Assembly: GCA_963855995.1 (NCBI GenBank)
Contig: OY979719.1
Coordinates: 7,564,001-7,628,000 of the forward strand
Source: Muricea muricata
Taxonomy: Eukaryota; Cnidaria; Anthozoa; Malacalcyonacea; Plexauridae
Direction of reading: 5' to 3'
Length of the DNA stretch: 64,000 nt
The translations under genes were made by a program, and so were the position numbers. Positions 16,115 through 23,490 of the stretch are shown here, one piece after another. Below the pieces are notes generated by a model, which was not told the origin of the DNA, ran no database searches, and saw only the letters and a program-made list of their open reading frames with translations. The first letter of the stretch is position 1; every line of letters begins with the position of its first letter.

Positions 16115-16130
16115 TTTTATTTAAATAAAA
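16115..16130. promoter_or_regulatory. palindromic bidirectional promoter
   Basis: TTTTATTTAAATAAAA is a perfect 16-bp palindrome filling almost the whole 17-bp gap between the divergent start codons at 16113 (minus) and 16131 (plus). Its symmetry would give both genes the same AT-rich start element. Confidence 0.55.
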
Positions 16131-17348
16131 ATGGACGAGATTGAACTAGATAACCTCGGCGAAGATCCTATACCGGAAGAAGAAGAAGGGGAAGAAGAAA
16201 CAGATATGGAATGGCGTGACAAAAGTGTGGTCATCATGAGTGGAATGAACCCAGACTTACGCCAAGGCTTAGAAGAAGAAAAACAAGCCGACCGTGAATT
16301 AGGGAAAATTCAAGGCGTTAGGAACCGTGGGCACACGGAAGATAAAAAAAATCTTCTTAAAGAATTAGGTATTTCCCTGAACAAAGGGGACGGTCCATTT
16401 GCAAAAAGTATTTTTGACAAACTAAAAGTAACCGTGAACAGGAAAGGGAGGATTAACGGTGCAGAATTTGATAACGTTCGGATTATTGTTCAAAAAGGAA
16501 AAAGACTCGTGTACACGGAAGATACGAAGAAATTAGCCAAAGTGGCAGAATTTAAAGAACTCGCCGACAAAGCCGAATTGGAACATAAAAAAACACCTGC
16601 TGCCCTTATAGAGGAAACGTTACCGGACATACCCGTTACTACAGACCTCAAACAAGCGGTTGTACGAAACAGCACTGAAGATTTAGAACATTTTATCGAC
16701 GAGGAAGTAGCAAAAATAAGACAACGTTTAAACAATGCAGAAGAGGTTATATCCTATAAGGAATTAAGAGATTTGCTTATGGATATACCGGGTATGAACG
16801 ATGAGAACCTAGAGAACGGAGGTTTAGAAACACAAAAAAATTATCTAAAGGAAATAGCAGAGAATTCATCCGAACGTAAAGCTGCTTTGTGCAGGCAAAT
16901 CATTAAACTTTGCGAATTAAAAGAAGACGAAATAAGATTGCGAACGAACCAACGACCTGAAAGTGTAGAAGCCCAATCCATGATCGAAGAAGAAGCCCAA
17001 CAAAACGATCTAACGCGTTTTGAACGGTTTAAACAATGGGCTAAAAGAAACCTTGGAGGTATTTCCGTCGTTGCAATCTCGGTTGCAGGTATTATAACCA
17101 CTATCGTTATGGGTGCACGAACCGTCATCAAAAAAGGGGCACGGGCCACAAGTAAATTTGCAAGGACATTAGCTAAAGTAGGTGAAAAAGTAGCACCGGT
17201 TATCGGTGGCCTTTTAAATTTAGCCGCTAAACTTTTAACGTTAAGTGCGGGTGTCATCGATTACCTAGCAAAAAATTTATGGGTACTTGCTGTTGCTCTT
17301 GCGTATATTTTGTACGAAAAAAAATACAAGAAAAAAGTTACTAAATAA
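16131..17348 (+). CDS. large acidic protein with hydrophobic C-terminus, conserved position before the capsid gene
   Basis: 405 codons. The N-terminus is strongly acidic (DNLGEDPIPEEEEGEEETD). The middle is charged and helical with IRQRLNNAEEVISYKELRDL. From about residue 305 it becomes hydrophobic: ISVVAISVAGIITTIVMGA, then a basic amphipathic part (KKGARATSKFARTLAKVGEK) and two more apolar helices (VIGGLLNLAAKLLTLSAGVI and LWVLAVALAYILYEK) before a Lys-rich end. This suggests a membrane-associated virion protein. The function is unknown. It abuts the capsid gene with no gap (its TAA is followed directly by ATG), so it is probably expressed with the capsid and ATPase genes. Confidence 0.6.
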   Translation: MDEIELDNLGEDPIPEEEEGEEETDMEWRDKSVVIMSGMNPDLRQGLEEEKQADRELGKIQGVRNRGHTEDKKNLLKELGISLNKGDGPFAKSIFDKLKVTVNRKGRINGAEFDNVRIIVQKGKRLVYTEDTKKLAKVAEFKELADKAELEHKKTPAALIEETLPDIPVTTDLKQAVVRNSTEDLEHFIDEEVAKIRQRLNNAEEVISYKELRDLLMDIPGMNDENLENGGLETQKNYLKEIAENSSERKAALCRQIIKLCELKEDEIRLRTNQRPESVEAQSMIEEEAQQNDLTRFERFKQWAKRNLGGISVVAISVAGIITTIVMGARTVIKKGARATSKFARTLAKVGEKVAPVIGGLLNLAAKLLTLSAGVIDYLAKNLWVLAVALAYILYEKKYKKKVTK

Positions 17349-18005
17349 ATGAATATGAATCGTTCTGAACAATTAAGTGCAGGTTATAAGGAAACAACTG
17401 TACTTTCAAAAGAACTACGTGGGCTAAGGTGTTTCAAGGACCCATCAGCCCCGGAGAAAACCGAAGCAAATCCTAATGAGACTTACCGTGTGCGTGTTCC
17501 ACCTTTGAACCCTGACGACTGTATTATCCCTGATACGTTTGCATTATCGTTTAATTTTGAAAACAGTAACACAAAGTCATGGTTCCTGAACAATTTAGGC
17601 CGATTGCTCATCGAGGAATTGGAGGTTAGTGTCCAAGGAAAAGCCGTCTACAAGAACTCGGGTGAAAGTGTAATAGAAGTTTACAAAGATTTGTGGCGGT
17701 CCAACGTCGACCGCGAAAACCGTCAAGAATATGGGATTGCCAACGAAAATGTCCGAAAACTTATTTCAAAAGACGACAGTGCAGACAAAGCAGCAAAAAC
17801 CGACGGTGTTTTAGACGTAACCATTGCCAATGTATGCGACCGGATGAAAATACCGTTAGGCAAAGTCCTCTGTGATATCCAACATCACGTTACCACTGCC
17901 GAGGAAGATCATGAAAGCACAGGCGAACGAACAAATAGGAAATTACAAACTTACCGACCTACGATTAGAATACGAAGTGATTCAAAGTTTTGCCGAAAGC
18001 GTTAA
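17349..18005 (+). CDS. mcp: major capsid protein, N-terminal part (frameshifted gene)
   Basis: The frame starts MNMNRSEQLSAGYKET directly after the previous stop. Up to about residue 180 it is a good double-jelly-roll N-terminal domain: RVRVPPLNPDDCIIPDTFAL, then FLNNLGRLLIEELEVSVQGK, a conserved capsid region in Polintons. After PLGKVLCDIQHHV (about 17885) the frame turns into low-quality sequence until 18005, while the real protein continues in another frame at 17872-18564. So the gene has a single frameshift around 17885-17900. This can be decay or an assembly indel. Role: forms the icosahedral shell. Confidence 0.88.
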   Translation: MNMNRSEQLSAGYKETTVLSKELRGLRCFKDPSAPEKTEANPNETYRVRVPPLNPDDCIIPDTFALSFNFENSNTKSWFLNNLGRLLIEELEVSVQGKAVYKNSGESVIEVYKDLWRSNVDRENRQEYGIANENVRKLISKDDSADKAAKTDGVLDVTIANVCDRMKIPLGKVLCDIQHHVTTAEEDHESTGERTNRKLQTYRPTIRIRSDSKFCRKR

Positions 18006-18564
18006 AGGAACGTACAATGCCGGAAGATCATTCCCGTACAACTACATCACACGTTTGAAAACGCCAACGTGGCCTAAAAACAACATCCGCGAATCTATTA
18101 CTATTAACATTCCAGTGAAAAGCCTGAAAGCAATTATACTCTTATTCACGGAGAACGGTGCAGGAGACAGCGAACATTTCCCATTCCCAAATTTAACACA
18201 CGTCGACGTAACCGTGGAAGGGACAAGAAACGGCTACCGCCAACGTGGGCTCGCAAAACGCGATATGTACACCGAAGCCGTTCGATTCTTCAACGATGAC
18301 AATTGTAAAAAATACCTAGGGTCAAACACCCTATCAAAACGGGACTACTACACCGACAAGTTTGCATGCGTTATAGATTTTAGGACCGTGGACGATAATA
18401 CCGTAAGCGGTAGCGGTCGAAAACTTGTTGGGACGCAAGCAGGAGTACTCTTGGAAATAGCAAAAGAAGCCACAACATCAGACTTAACCTGCCACGTTTT
18501 CGTTGTTGCCGACGGTGCAATCGATATTATTGGGACACAACTTAACGGAGACCCTAAATACTAA
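17872..18564 (+). CDS. mcp: major capsid protein, C-terminal part after frameshift
   Basis: From about 17895 this frame carries the second jelly-roll domain: NYKLTDLRLEYEVIQSFAES, SFPYNYITRLKTPTWPKNNI, INIPVKSLKAIILLFTENG and CHVFVVADGAIDIIGTQLNG. The region after SLKAIILLF matches the second jelly roll where Polinton capsid proteins have a conserved strand. The first codons (MISNITLPL...) are the overlap and not a real start. The stop is two bases before the ATPase ATG. Confidence 0.9.
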   Translation: MISNITLPLPRKIMKAQANEQIGNYKLTDLRLEYEVIQSFAESVKGTYNAGRSFPYNYITRLKTPTWPKNNIRESITINIPVKSLKAIILLFTENGAGDSEHFPFPNLTHVDVTVEGTRNGYRQRGLAKRDMYTEAVRFFNDDNCKKYLGSNTLSKRDYYTDKFACVIDFRTVDDNTVSGSGRKLVGTQAGVLLEIAKEATTSDLTCHVFVVADGAIDIIGTQLNGDPKY

Positions 18565-18566
18565 AT

Positions 18567-19148
18567 ATGCATATGATTATTGTCGGTATGACCGCGTGTG
18601 GAAAAACACATTACCTTTTGGAAATGCTTGAAAAAGAATACAAGAACCATTTCGACCATATTTTCATCGTATGTCCAACTTTAGAAGATAACAAAACGTA
18701 CCAACAATGGAAGTATTTAGCCGACTCAGACGTCTACGCATTACCCGTTCCACATGATAACGTCGAAACTACCCTTCGTGAAATTACACATTTTGCAAAA
18801 AATACCAACAGTCTCGTTATTCTCGACGATTGTGCATCGAGTAAAGACGTTAAAAACAGAACGAGCGAACTCGTAAAATTAGGATTTTCCGGCCGGCATA
18901 TCGGGTTAAGTACAATTGTCGTCACGCAACAACTCACGTCAATTGCAAAACCGTACAGAATGAATATTTCAAAACTCGTCACGTTCTACAACGCGTGCAA
19001 AGACGATATGAAATATATTTTCAACAATTATCTCAATATTGAAAAAGATGAAGAGAAAAGAATTATAGACACGTTAAAAAATAACGACTATGCACGATTA
19101 GAAATCTTAACGACAAGACCATACACACATCAAGTTATCATTCCATAA
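18567..19148 (+). CDS. A32-like DNA-packaging ATPase
   Basis: 193 codons, complete. Walker A is GMTACGKTHYLL (residues 7-18) and Walker B is NSLVILDDCAS (about 88-98). A Gln-rich sensor (STIVVTQQLTS) follows, with an arginine region downstream. This is the FtsK/HerA-type packaging ATPase of Polintons, virophages and giant viruses; it pumps DNA into the preformed capsid. Position directly after the capsid gene (2-base gap) is typical. A 14-bp-stem palindrome follows the stop. Confidence 0.93.
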   Translation: MHMIIVGMTACGKTHYLLEMLEKEYKNHFDHIFIVCPTLEDNKTYQQWKYLADSDVYALPVPHDNVETTLREITHFAKNTNSLVILDDCASSKDVKNRTSELVKLGFSGRHIGLSTIVVTQQLTSIAKPYRMNISKLVTFYNACKDDMKYIFNNYLNIEKDEEKRIIDTLKNNDYARLEILTTRPYTHQVIIP

Positions 19149-19176
19149 TTTCAAAACCTTTTAAAGGTTTTGAAAT
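19148..19176. terminator. intergenic hairpin, 14-bp perfect stem
   Basis: ATTTCAAAACCTTT pairs with AAAGGTTTTGAAAT around one base. The left arm begins at the stop codon of the ATPase gene and the right arm ends five bases before the next ATG at 19181. Confidence 0.6.
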
Positions 19177-19180
19177 AAAA

Positions 19181-19309
19181 ATGTTAACACACCGCGAAAA
19201 ATTCCTTATCGTTCTTACCATGTGTCTAACGTTTACGTTTACACTTCTTACCCTAACGTTCCCAATGACGGTCGTCCTTACAATTTTTTTAATTCTAAAA
19301 CATATATAA
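19181..19309 (+). CDS. 42-residue hydrophobic membrane peptide
   Basis: A short frame following the hairpin leader. It starts MLTHREKFLIVLTMCLTFTF and continues with a second apolar stretch (TVVLTIFLILKHI). Two transmembrane helices separated by FP are likely. Evidence for it being a gene: A-rich start context as for its neighbours, position in an otherwise empty 165-bp gap between two genes, and consistent membrane character. It may be a small virion membrane protein; no homology can be stated. Confidence 0.45.
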   Translation: MLTHREKFLIVLTMCLTFTFTLLTLTFPMTVVLTIFLILKHI

Positions 19310-19313
19310 TAAA

Positions 19314-19517
19314 ATGGATGAACAAGAATTAGTAAGGGATTTAACCAAAATGGTATATGGCGAAAACTACGACCATTCTCAATATGCAACTACACTTAAT
19401 TGTTTTCATGACGGTGAGAACTTTTTCGGAAACCGTTGCTTAAATAACTTTATAAAACTTAGGAAAAGCCTATGCACACTCCTTGATGATTATAATGAAT
19501 CCCGTAAACAGGAATAA
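19314..19517 (+). CDS. uncharacterised small acidic protein, 67 residues
   Basis: MDEQELVRDLTKMVYGENYD at the start, acidic and helical, with three Cys and no membrane helix. The leader is ATATATAATAAA directly before the ATG. It ends at a hairpin (arms 19516-19528 and 19533-19545) shared with the convergent gene 19547-19933. No family recognised. Confidence 0.45.
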   Translation: MDEQELVRDLTKMVYGENYDHSQYATTLNCFHDGENFFGNRCLNNFIKLRKSLCTLLDDYNESRKQE

Positions 19518-19545
19518 ATTCATAACGTCATAACGTTATGAATTT
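19516..19545. terminator. convergent-gene hairpin, 13-bp perfect stem
   Basis: AAATTCATAACGT pairs with ACGTTATGAATTT around the loop CATA, overlapping the stop of the plus-strand gene and ending one base before the minus-strand gene end at 19547. Confidence 0.6.
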
Positions 19546-19546
19546 C

Positions 19547-19933
19547 CTATTCAGGATTTAATTTTTTATCAGCAACGTGGGCACCGACCGTAATCCCACC
19601 AGATACTAGTCCAACCAAACGAACGTACGGTGTTAAATAACCAATCATCCTTTTCACATCGCGTTTAAACAATTCGTTCTTACCAAGATCGTCTTCTAAC
19701 GACACGTTATCTTTCACGAGATCTAACTTCATCATAAGCTCAGAGATTTTCGTAATAAGCACGCCCGTCACTTTATCGTTCACTTCATCTAATTCCTGCC
19801 GTTGGTACTCGTCGTAAATTTTTTTTAACGTTTCTTCCGTAGCATTCTCGATATATTTCGAAGTATGTTTAATTTTTTTTCCGGCAACTAACCGTAATAA
19901 TTCTTCCCGATAAATCGTTTGCTCATCTTCCAT
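19547..19933 (-). CDS. Polinton-conserved helical protein with C-terminal hydrophobic segment
   Basis: 128 codons. The N-terminal part is charged and helical (TEETLKKIYDEYQRQELDEV). It is followed by VTGVLITKISELMMKLDLVK, an acidic LEDDLGKNELFKRDVKRMIG, then YLTPYVRLVGLVSGGITVGA as an apolar segment before a short basic tail. The ...LITK-SEL...LEDDL-KNELFKRDV...GYLTPY...SGG-TVG pattern is, from memory, shared with proteins in other animal Polintons; the role is unknown, probably virion-associated. It diverges from the gene at 19949 with only 15 bp between start codons. Confidence 0.6.
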   Translation of the reverse strand: MEDEQTIYREELLRLVAGKKIKHTSKYIENATEETLKKIYDEYQRQELDEVNDKVTGVLITKISELMMKLDLVKDNVSLEDDLGKNELFKRDVKRMIGYLTPYVRLVGLVSGGITVGAHVADKKLNPE

Positions 19934-19948
19934 TTATCTATAAGAAAA
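19934..19948. promoter_or_regulatory. 15-bp divergent promoter spacer with TCTATA motif
   Basis: TTATCTATAAGAAAA separates the minus-strand ATG (19931-19933) from the plus-strand ATG (19949). The TCTATA or CTATAC motif followed by an A-rich run also lies just upstream of the starts at 5673, 6087, 11842 (minus) and, as TATAGGTATAGG, 13578 (minus). Confidence 0.45.
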
Positions 19949-20326
19949 ATGAACGTATATGAGGTAGCAAGGAAAGTACACGATAGGGTAAATGGTGGCA
20001 ACGAAAGCAAATTCCCTAAAACGTTGCTCGTGGTCGCTGAGGCATTATATGCCAGTGAACCCATTAATTATTTTGGGTGGTGTACGCATAGTATAGAATG
20101 TGGTGATTCTGATGAGAGTATTGTTAGGTTTTGTGGTGATTATGACGATGATTCTTTAGAAGAAAAGAATAGGATCCATGATTCATTTAACAACATGAGG
20201 CAAGAGGTTGTGGGGTTTAAATCACTAGTAGTAAAAGGCTTATGCGTATCAACATTGGTTTTAGGTTCTGCTGTTGTTGGTTGTTGCTATATGGTTTTTT
20301 CGTTAGGGCGTTTTGTAATAGGATAA
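19949..20326 (+). CDS. uncharacterised protein with C-terminal membrane helix, 125 residues
   Basis: The ATG at 19949 (MNVYEVARKVHDRVNGGNES) is preferred over 19919, which lies inside the divergent gene. The middle is acidic and Cys-containing (FGWCTHSIECGDSDES, FCGDYDDDSLEEKN). The last 30 residues are apolar: GLCVSTLVLGSAVVGCCYMV followed by FSLGRFVIG. A type of tail-anchored protein is likely. No family recognised. It ends at a near-perfect hairpin facing the fibre gene. Confidence 0.45.
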   Translation: MNVYEVARKVHDRVNGGNESKFPKTLLVVAEALYASEPINYFGWCTHSIECGDSDESIVRFCGDYDDDSLEEKNRIHDSFNNMRQEVVGFKSLVVKGLCVSTLVLGSAVVGCCYMVFSLGRFVIG

Positions 20327-20354
20327 TTCCGTAACGGGATAACGTTACGAAATT
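20325..20354. terminator. convergent-gene hairpin (one mismatch)
   Basis: AATTCCGTAACG (20325-20336) pairs with CGTTACGAAATT (20343-20354) except one position; it overlaps the TAA of the plus-strand gene and ends nine bases before the minus-strand fibre gene end. Confidence 0.55.
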
Positions 20355-20362
20355 AAATAGGT

Positions 20363-22012
20363 TTATAATTTCAATAATCGTTTAAAACTGAAAAACGTTT
20401 CGTCTGTAAAGTCCATCGTATGATTATTGTCAGGTTGGAATATAAAATAGACAGCATTACCAAGAATGTGGTCGGTACTTCGTGACACTAAATCTTGCAT
20501 AACAAATTCGTACGTCTTTCCGTTTTCATAATCTAACGAAAGTGAAATTTCTTGCCCATAAATACGTGTACCCTGGTTTAAGAACGACCCTTGAATACGT
20601 ACCCTTTTACCAGTACCCCTGTGGAATAATCCACCCTGTACATCGTTATGGGCTATCTTATTTTCATAACTCCACGACCAATACTTATATTTGGACGATG
20701 CATTGTACCCCGAACCACCACAATCCCCCCATAACATGACATCGTACCCCCTTGAAGTCGTTAAAACAACATCCATCTCGTACGTGTAAACACCGTTGGG
20801 AAGTTTAGGTTGGACGGAAAAATTTATTTGGTAACTACTACCAACTTTTGAAAAGTCTAACGTTTTCGTAGCACGTCCGTTTTCAGGCGAATCAACCATA
20901 GTGTCTTGCCCAAGAATTGTAACGTTACCGGGTTTCCCTTGAAACGTCATAATGTTTGTATAATCTGAATAATACTTTTCTACAAAACCTTTCGTAATCG
21001 GTTCCCCAGATGTTAAAGGGATAATAGGCAACCCGGTAATACGGTGTCCGTTCATATCAATATCGGTCCCTTTTTTAATGTACACCGTGTCGGTATAATT
21101 TTTGGACACGGCTGCCGTTCCGTCGGATGGGGTTGGGTTCAAACCTAATATTTCGTGGTTGTTCATGCCTATGTTGTCTTGCATCGTAAACCCACTGTCG
21201 GTCAAGTATACTCGGTTTGCGTATTGTTTTGTAATAGGGTCGTTTGCTAATGTTGGGTCTGGGAGGTTTGTAATTTTGTTATTGTTCATATTAATGCCAC
21301 CTTGCATTGTAAAACCCGCGTCGGATAATCCACCAGAACCAGGAGGTCCTTGGTTACCTGTGTCCCCTTTTGGCCCTGTATTACCTTTGTCACCTTTTGG
21401 ACCTTGTGGCCCTGTATCGCCTTTGTCACCTTTTGGCCCTTGTGCGCCTGTATTACCTTTATCACCTTTTGAGCCTTGTGGACCCGTATCTCCTTGGTCA
21501 CCTTTTGGACCTTGCGCACCTGTATTACCTTTGTCTCCTTTTGGCCCTTGTGCCCCCGTATCTCCTTTATCACCTTTGGGTCCTTGCGGACCCGTATCCC
21601 CTTTATCACCTTTTGAAGAACCACCGCTACCTTTATCACCTTTATCCCCTTTTGGCCCTTGTGCACCTGTATCCCCCTTGTCGCCTTTTAGTCCTTGTGC
21701 ACCTGTATCCCCCTTGTCGCCTTTTGACCCTTTCGGACCTACATCTCTTTTGTCACCTTTTGGTCCTTGTGCACCTGTATCGCCTGTATCACCTTTCGGA
21801 CCTTGTGACCCCGTATCTCCCTTCGACCCTTGTGGTCCCGTATCACCTTTTGGACCCCGCTGCCCATCACCACCAGAATAATGTGTATACGCATAACCTT
21901 TCGTAACGGGTTCCGAACCCGTTGATGGGTCCGGTAAATTTATAATTTTGTGGTTGCCCATATCGAGGTCCCCTTCTTGTACTTCCGATGAGTAACCGAA
22001 TAATAATGACAT
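20363..22012 (-). CDS. collagen-containing fibre/attachment-like protein
   Basis: 549 codons. The N-terminus carries one copy of a phage-fibre-like repeat: LDMGNHKIINLPDPSTGSEP then VTKGYAY. Residues about 48-228 are a Gly-X-Y collagen region rich in GPKGDTG and GDKGDTG with one break (GSGGSSKGDKG). Three further copies of the repeat follow: INMNNNKITNLPDP..DPITKQY, IGMNNHEILGL..VSKNY and IDMNGHRITGLP..EPITKGF. The last 200 residues are a beta-rich globular domain (VYTYEMDVVLTTSRGYDVML). The M-x-x-H/N-x-I-x-x-L...P-x-x-K-x-Y repeat is the trimeric fibre unit known from phage tail fibres and giant-virus fibres. It is probably the receptor-binding fibre or surface decoration of the particle. 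Intact, no signal peptide. Confidence 0.82.
   Translation of the reverse strand: MSLLFGYSSEVQEGDLDMGNHKIINLPDPSTGSEPVTKGYAYTHYSGGDGQRGPKGDTGPQGSKGDTGSQGPKGDTGDTGAQGPKGDKRDVGPKGSKGDKGDTGAQGLKGDKGDTGAQGPKGDKGDKGSGGSSKGDKGDTGPQGPKGDKGDTGAQGPKGDKGNTGAQGPKGDQGDTGPQGSKGDKGNTGAQGPKGDKGDTGPQGPKGDKGNTGPKGDTGNQGPPGSGGLSDAGFTMQGGINMNNNKITNLPDPTLANDPITKQYANRVYLTDSGFTMQDNIGMNNHEILGLNPTPSDGTAAVSKNYTDTVYIKKGTDIDMNGHRITGLPIIPLTSGEPITKGFVEKYYSDYTNIMTFQGKPGNVTILGQDTMVDSPENGRATKTLDFSKVGSSYQINFSVQPKLPNGVYTYEMDVVLTTSRGYDVMLWGDCGGSGYNASSKYKYWSWSYENKIAHNDVQGGLFHRGTGKRVRIQGSFLNQGTRIYGQEISLSLDYENGKTYEFVMQDLVSRSTDHILGNAVYFIFQPDNNHTMDFTDETFFSFKRLLKL
21330..21870. repeat. collagen-coding tandem repeat
   Basis: Imperfect 27-bp and 36-bp units of the type CACCTTTTGGACCTTGTG (read on the plus strand) encode the GPKGDTG/AQGPKGDKG region. 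Such repeats readily expand and contract; they also create a long proline-rich open frame on the opposite strand that is not a gene. Confidence 0.85.
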
Positions 22013-22035
22013 TTTATTTATTTGTTATAAAAAAT

Positions 22036-22176
22036 ATGGGTTGTGCAACTTCAAAAAACGTAAATAAAGCTAACAAGGACGTATGCGAGCGAAGAAAAAT
22101 CCTATTTGGACTACACATGGCCAAAGACCCAAATGGAATAGAAACAAATTTCCAATTAATGTATCAAAGCTTTTGA
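22036..22176 (+). CDS. short MGC-type putative N-myristoylated protein (possibly truncated)
   Basis: 46 codons from ATG 22036: MGCATSKNVNKANKDVCERR and on to NFQLMYQSF. Gly2 with Ser6 matches the N-myristoylation pattern and Cys3 would be a palmitoylation site, as in Src-type and G-alpha N-termini. An upstream in-frame start at 21988 is within the fibre gene and less likely. The gene diverges from the fibre gene (23-bp spacer, TTATAAAAAAT). Its stop coincides with the start of a non-Polinton-like stretch, and an orphan coding end appears at 23943-24056, so this may be the 5' part of a longer gene split by an insertion. Role: probably a membrane-tethered, matrix-like or signalling protein. Confidence 0.5.
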   Translation: MGCATSKNVNKANKDVCERRKILFGLHMAKDPNGIETNFQLMYQSF

Positions 22177-22290
22177 TTTGACCGCTACGACAACAAAACA
22201 GACAAACAAGTAATTGTGTGGGAGAGATGGGTCGTTGAGGGTGAAGTACTCCGGTAGTAAAAATTATTTACATAGCATTGTTAGTGTTAT

Positions 22291-22505
22291 CATAGACTCA
22301 TAAATATGCAAGCTTGTATAACCTAGCGGGGTGTATATATGCCCGCTAGGCGACTGGATGCCTTGGGGTTACAATCCCCATCAGGCAATGTTAGAGGGGT
22401 TACAATCCCCCATAACATTAACCTGTCCAAGGGGTTACAATCCCCTTGGACAGTTCCTAGAACTTGCATGGAATATATATTTACAATAAATAATGTGAGT
22501 CTATG
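22291..22505. ncRNA. structured RNA/DNA element with three identical-headed hairpins
   Basis: CATAGACTCATA (22291-22302) pairs with TGTGAGTCTATG (22494-22505), and AATATGCAAG near 22303 pairs with CTTGCATGGAATAT near 22464-22478, giving a closing helix. Inside are four hairpins: 22322-22350 (CCTAGCGGG/CCCGCTAGG), 22360-22386, 22387-22419 and 22423-22453. The last three all carry the same apical 15-mer GGGGTTACAATCCCC (4-bp stem, loop TTACAAT) on different, independently complementary lower stems; the last is a 12-bp perfect stem. Compensating lower stems indicate selection on structure. It could be a non-coding RNA, a replication or recombination site, or the end of a foldback transposon. The 7-base loop on a G-C stem resembles a tRNA T arm, but no full tRNA is present. 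Confidence 0.5.
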
Positions 22506-22550
22506 GGCCAGAAAGTGATCATTAGGAGCACTTCAACCCCACAAATACAC

Positions 22551-22812
22551 AGAATGTGTATTCCCCATAGACGAGCAACCCAGCTCCCACAATAGCTGTA
22601 ATCGTATAGTGGACAGCTTTAGCCGGCGATGGTAAGACCTGCTGTTTGAGCACTGCCATTGGTTATACTACAGCTGGATCATCAGGGAGGCCGGGAAAAA
22701 CCTGAAAGACAGGAAACCTGGATGGGGCCATGACAATTACCAGCAGCTTCCCCACAAAGCTTCTATATTACAATTATGTGATCAAACCATTGGCAATGCT
22801 CAAGCACAGCTG
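22551..22812. repeat. further inverted repeats next to the structured element
   Basis: AATACACAGAATGTGTATT (22551-22569) is an 8-bp-stem hairpin. GCTGTTTGAGCACTGCC followed by ATTGGTT (about 22640-22664) is the imperfect inverse of AAACCATTGGCAATGCTC followed by AAGCACAGC (about 22784-22811). Together with the preceding element this makes a strongly folding block of over 500 bp. Confidence 0.45.
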
Positions 22813-23217
22813 ACCATGCTAGCATTTTTTTTTTTTGACATATATTTATGATGCGTTTTAAATCTGTTCCACCTACAGCCGGTTTGAATCTTACAATGAA
22901 ACATTTTCTTTTAAGAAATTCTTGTCAATACTAGGGCATCGTCTGGTTGGTTATTTGTCGAAATGTTCTTAGGCAGTTGCTTAGACAAAACAAAAAATCT
23001 CACCCGCCTGCATGAATTTTCTTGAAGTATGGCCCCGGGAACCTAGTGACAATTATTACCATACGGCACGCTCTCTCCCGGTCGATCGCTCTGAGGTACC
23101 ACGCTTGACGTTGGGGTCATTGAAATGTCTGTTGTACCGACCTCGTCTTCGTCGCGAATAGCAATAACAGGATTGCTGCTGTTATTATATTTCATTGAGG
23201 TGGCGAGTTGGACATGG

Positions 23218-23490
23218 CTTCGACTGCAGCACGGGCCTCATTGCCCGCTATTTCTGCCACCAATTCTTCGACGCTGCGGATAGAAATTGTCTATATTTGC
23301 GCCAACTGGTGTTCCGAAAGTAGAGATGATCGAGTATCGTCAGGCTGTTTCGATATCGTACGATTACTCACCACCGTCGGCGTCGAAATAGCTGCGTGTT
23401 TCTGGAGCCGTGAAATTAAGATGTTTCGTGGCTTGGCAACCCCTTCTCGACACAGACGACACAGAGACGCTGAAGACTTGCCGTATCATT
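23218..23490 (-). pseudogene. possible spliced host-gene fragment captured in the Polinton
   Basis: On the minus strand an ATG near 23489 opens MIRQVFSVSVSSVSRRGCQA and continues TKHLNFTAPETRSYFDADG, a presequence-like basic and serine-rich start, then meets a strong splice-donor match GTGAGT near 23374. About 80 bases on, an acceptor (AATATAG) is followed by a short open frame. Several frames are open after the acceptor, so the product is uncertain. A mitochondrial-targeted host protein is one possibility. Codon usage and GC differ from Polinton genes. I could not identify the parent gene. Confidence 0.25.

Noticed and set aside
21102-21906. Long Pro/Leu-rich open frames on the plus strand (259 and 178 codons)
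   Set aside because: They are antisense to the collagen repeat of the fibre gene; the open frame follows from GC-biased Gly-X-Y codons.
22360-22453. Three GGGGTTACAATCCCC copies as a CRISPR-like array
   Set aside because: The repeats are palindromic heads of hairpins whose flanks pair with each other; there are no independent spacers, only three copies, and the host is a eukaryote.
22360-22453. tRNA genes (T-arm-like loops)
   Set aside because: No acceptor, D or anticodon arms can be assembled around the T-arm-like hairpins.
22291-22820. Hammerhead or other small self-cleaving ribozyme
   Set aside because: No CTGATGA...GAAA core or other ribozyme core could be identified in the structured region.
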